A stretch of 64,000 nucleotides of DNA, from contig NZ_NHMP01000001.1 of assembly GCF_002221595.1 (NCBI RefSeq), positions 310,001 through 374,000 of the forward strand. Reading direction: 5' to 3'. Position numbers and translations under genes: made by a program. Under the pieces are notes generated by a model. It made no database searches and was not told the DNA's origin. It worked only from the letters and a program-made list of their open reading frames with translations. The DNA is from Turicimonas muris (lineage in GTDB: Bacteria; Pseudomonadota; Gammaproteobacteria; Burkholderiales; Burkholderiaceae_F). Below, piece by piece: positions 63,659 to 64,000 of the stretch (its first letter is position 1; the number at the start of each line of letters is the position of its first letter).

Positions 63659-64000
63659 ATGGATGTCTTTTTGCAAGCAGTAGTAGTACTTGGTGCAGTT
63701 ATTATCGGCGTCAGATTCGGGAGCATAGGGCTCGGAATATGTGGTGGCGGCGGTTTGATGATCTTAAATCAGGTTTTTGGGTTAAGGCCTACAGGAGCAC
63801 CGGTTGATGTAATTCTTATTATTTTGGCAGTCGTCATTGCAGCATCTGCGATGCAAGCAGCTGGTGGAATTGATTTTATGGTTCGAATTGCAGAACGAAT
63901 CATTCGTGCAAATCCAAAAAGAATAGTATTTATTGCTCCATTAGTAACCTGGTTTTTTTCCTTTTTGGCAGGTACTGCAAACATTGTTCAGGCTCTGCAA
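63659..64000 (+). CDS. Anaerobic C4-dicarboxylate transporter (Dcu family), N-terminal part
   Basis: The gene runs off the right edge; 114 codons are visible, from an ATG with AAGGAG upstream. IIGVRFGSIGLGICGGGGLMI, ASAMQAAGGIDFMVRIAERII and NPKRIVFIAPLVTWFFSFLAGT match the Dcu transporter at 54679 position by position. It thus gives the second aspartase module its own transporter, as in the first. The substrate is probably a C4-dicarboxylate or the substrate of AspA3/AspA4. Confidence 0.88.
   Translation, partial: MDVFLQAVVVLGAVIIGVRFGSIGLGICGGGGLMILNQVFGLRPTGAPVDVILIILAVVIAASAMQAAGGIDFMVRIAERIIRANPKRIVFIAPLVTWFFSFLAGTANIVQALQ

Overview
The window comes from a betaproteobacterium of the Burkholderiales, most likely a gut Sutterellaceae (Parasutterella/Sutterella type). 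The evidence is the chromosomal run gyrA-serC-pheA-hisC-tyrA-aroA-cmk-rpsA-ihfB, a tmRNA whose tag reads ANDERFALAA, moderate GC by eye, and a large set of genes for anaerobic dicarboxylate/amino-acid metabolism (aspartase-family lyases, Dcu transporters, a periplasmic fumarate-reductase-like flavoprotein). The genus is inferred, not proven.

Layout. (1) 1-12486: the right part of an integrated genomic island ending at the 3' end of ssrA. It carries a type I restriction-modification fragment (hsdM 3' end, hsdS), a Fic protein, two unrecognised genes (one split by an IS1634-like element with a 116-bp target duplication), and a replication/integration module (AlpA-like regulator, primase-helicase, two mobile-element hypotheticals, an iteron-like non-coding region, P4-type integrase). 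(2) 12486-31820: core chromosome with ssrA, a giant AsmA/DUF748 protein, gph, an OmpA-family protein, an orphan HigA, then the gyrA to ihfB block. (3) 31848-34976: a second IS with a 6-bp target duplication, then an 8-repeat CRISPR array with no cas genes in view. (4) 34979-49481: LysR plus an argininosuccinate-lyase-like enzyme, MarC, NDH-2, a SNF2 helicase, a DnaQ-like exonuclease, HigBA, a periplasmic flavoprotein, MerR and EamA genes. (5) 49482-51599: a secreted M20 peptidase and a stand-alone exported protein resembling an M20 dimerisation domain. (6) 51777-64000: two paralogous dicarboxylate modules. One is dcu-aspA2-aspA1 with a divergent lysR. The other is aspA3-aspA4-PLP aldolase-lysR-dcu.

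The most striking observation is in region 6. In the second module the two aspartase/fumarase paralogs have lost complementary active-site segments. AspA3 keeps the GTGVNMN, QSSND and GRTxLQDA segments but has replaced the GSSIMPGKxNP catalytic loop. AspA4 keeps that loop intact but has lost the first segments. Active sites in this superfamily are assembled from three subunits of a tetramer, so the pair looks like an obligate heteromeric lyase with shared active sites. The upstream pair AspA2/AspA1 has the same gene order and the same A/B relationship but keeps all segments in both proteins, so it looks like the less specialised version of the same pair.

The three LysR proteins next to these lyases resemble one another. 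This suggests that LysR-lyase-transporter modules have been copied and diversified for different amino/dicarboxylic acids used as electron acceptors or carbon sources.
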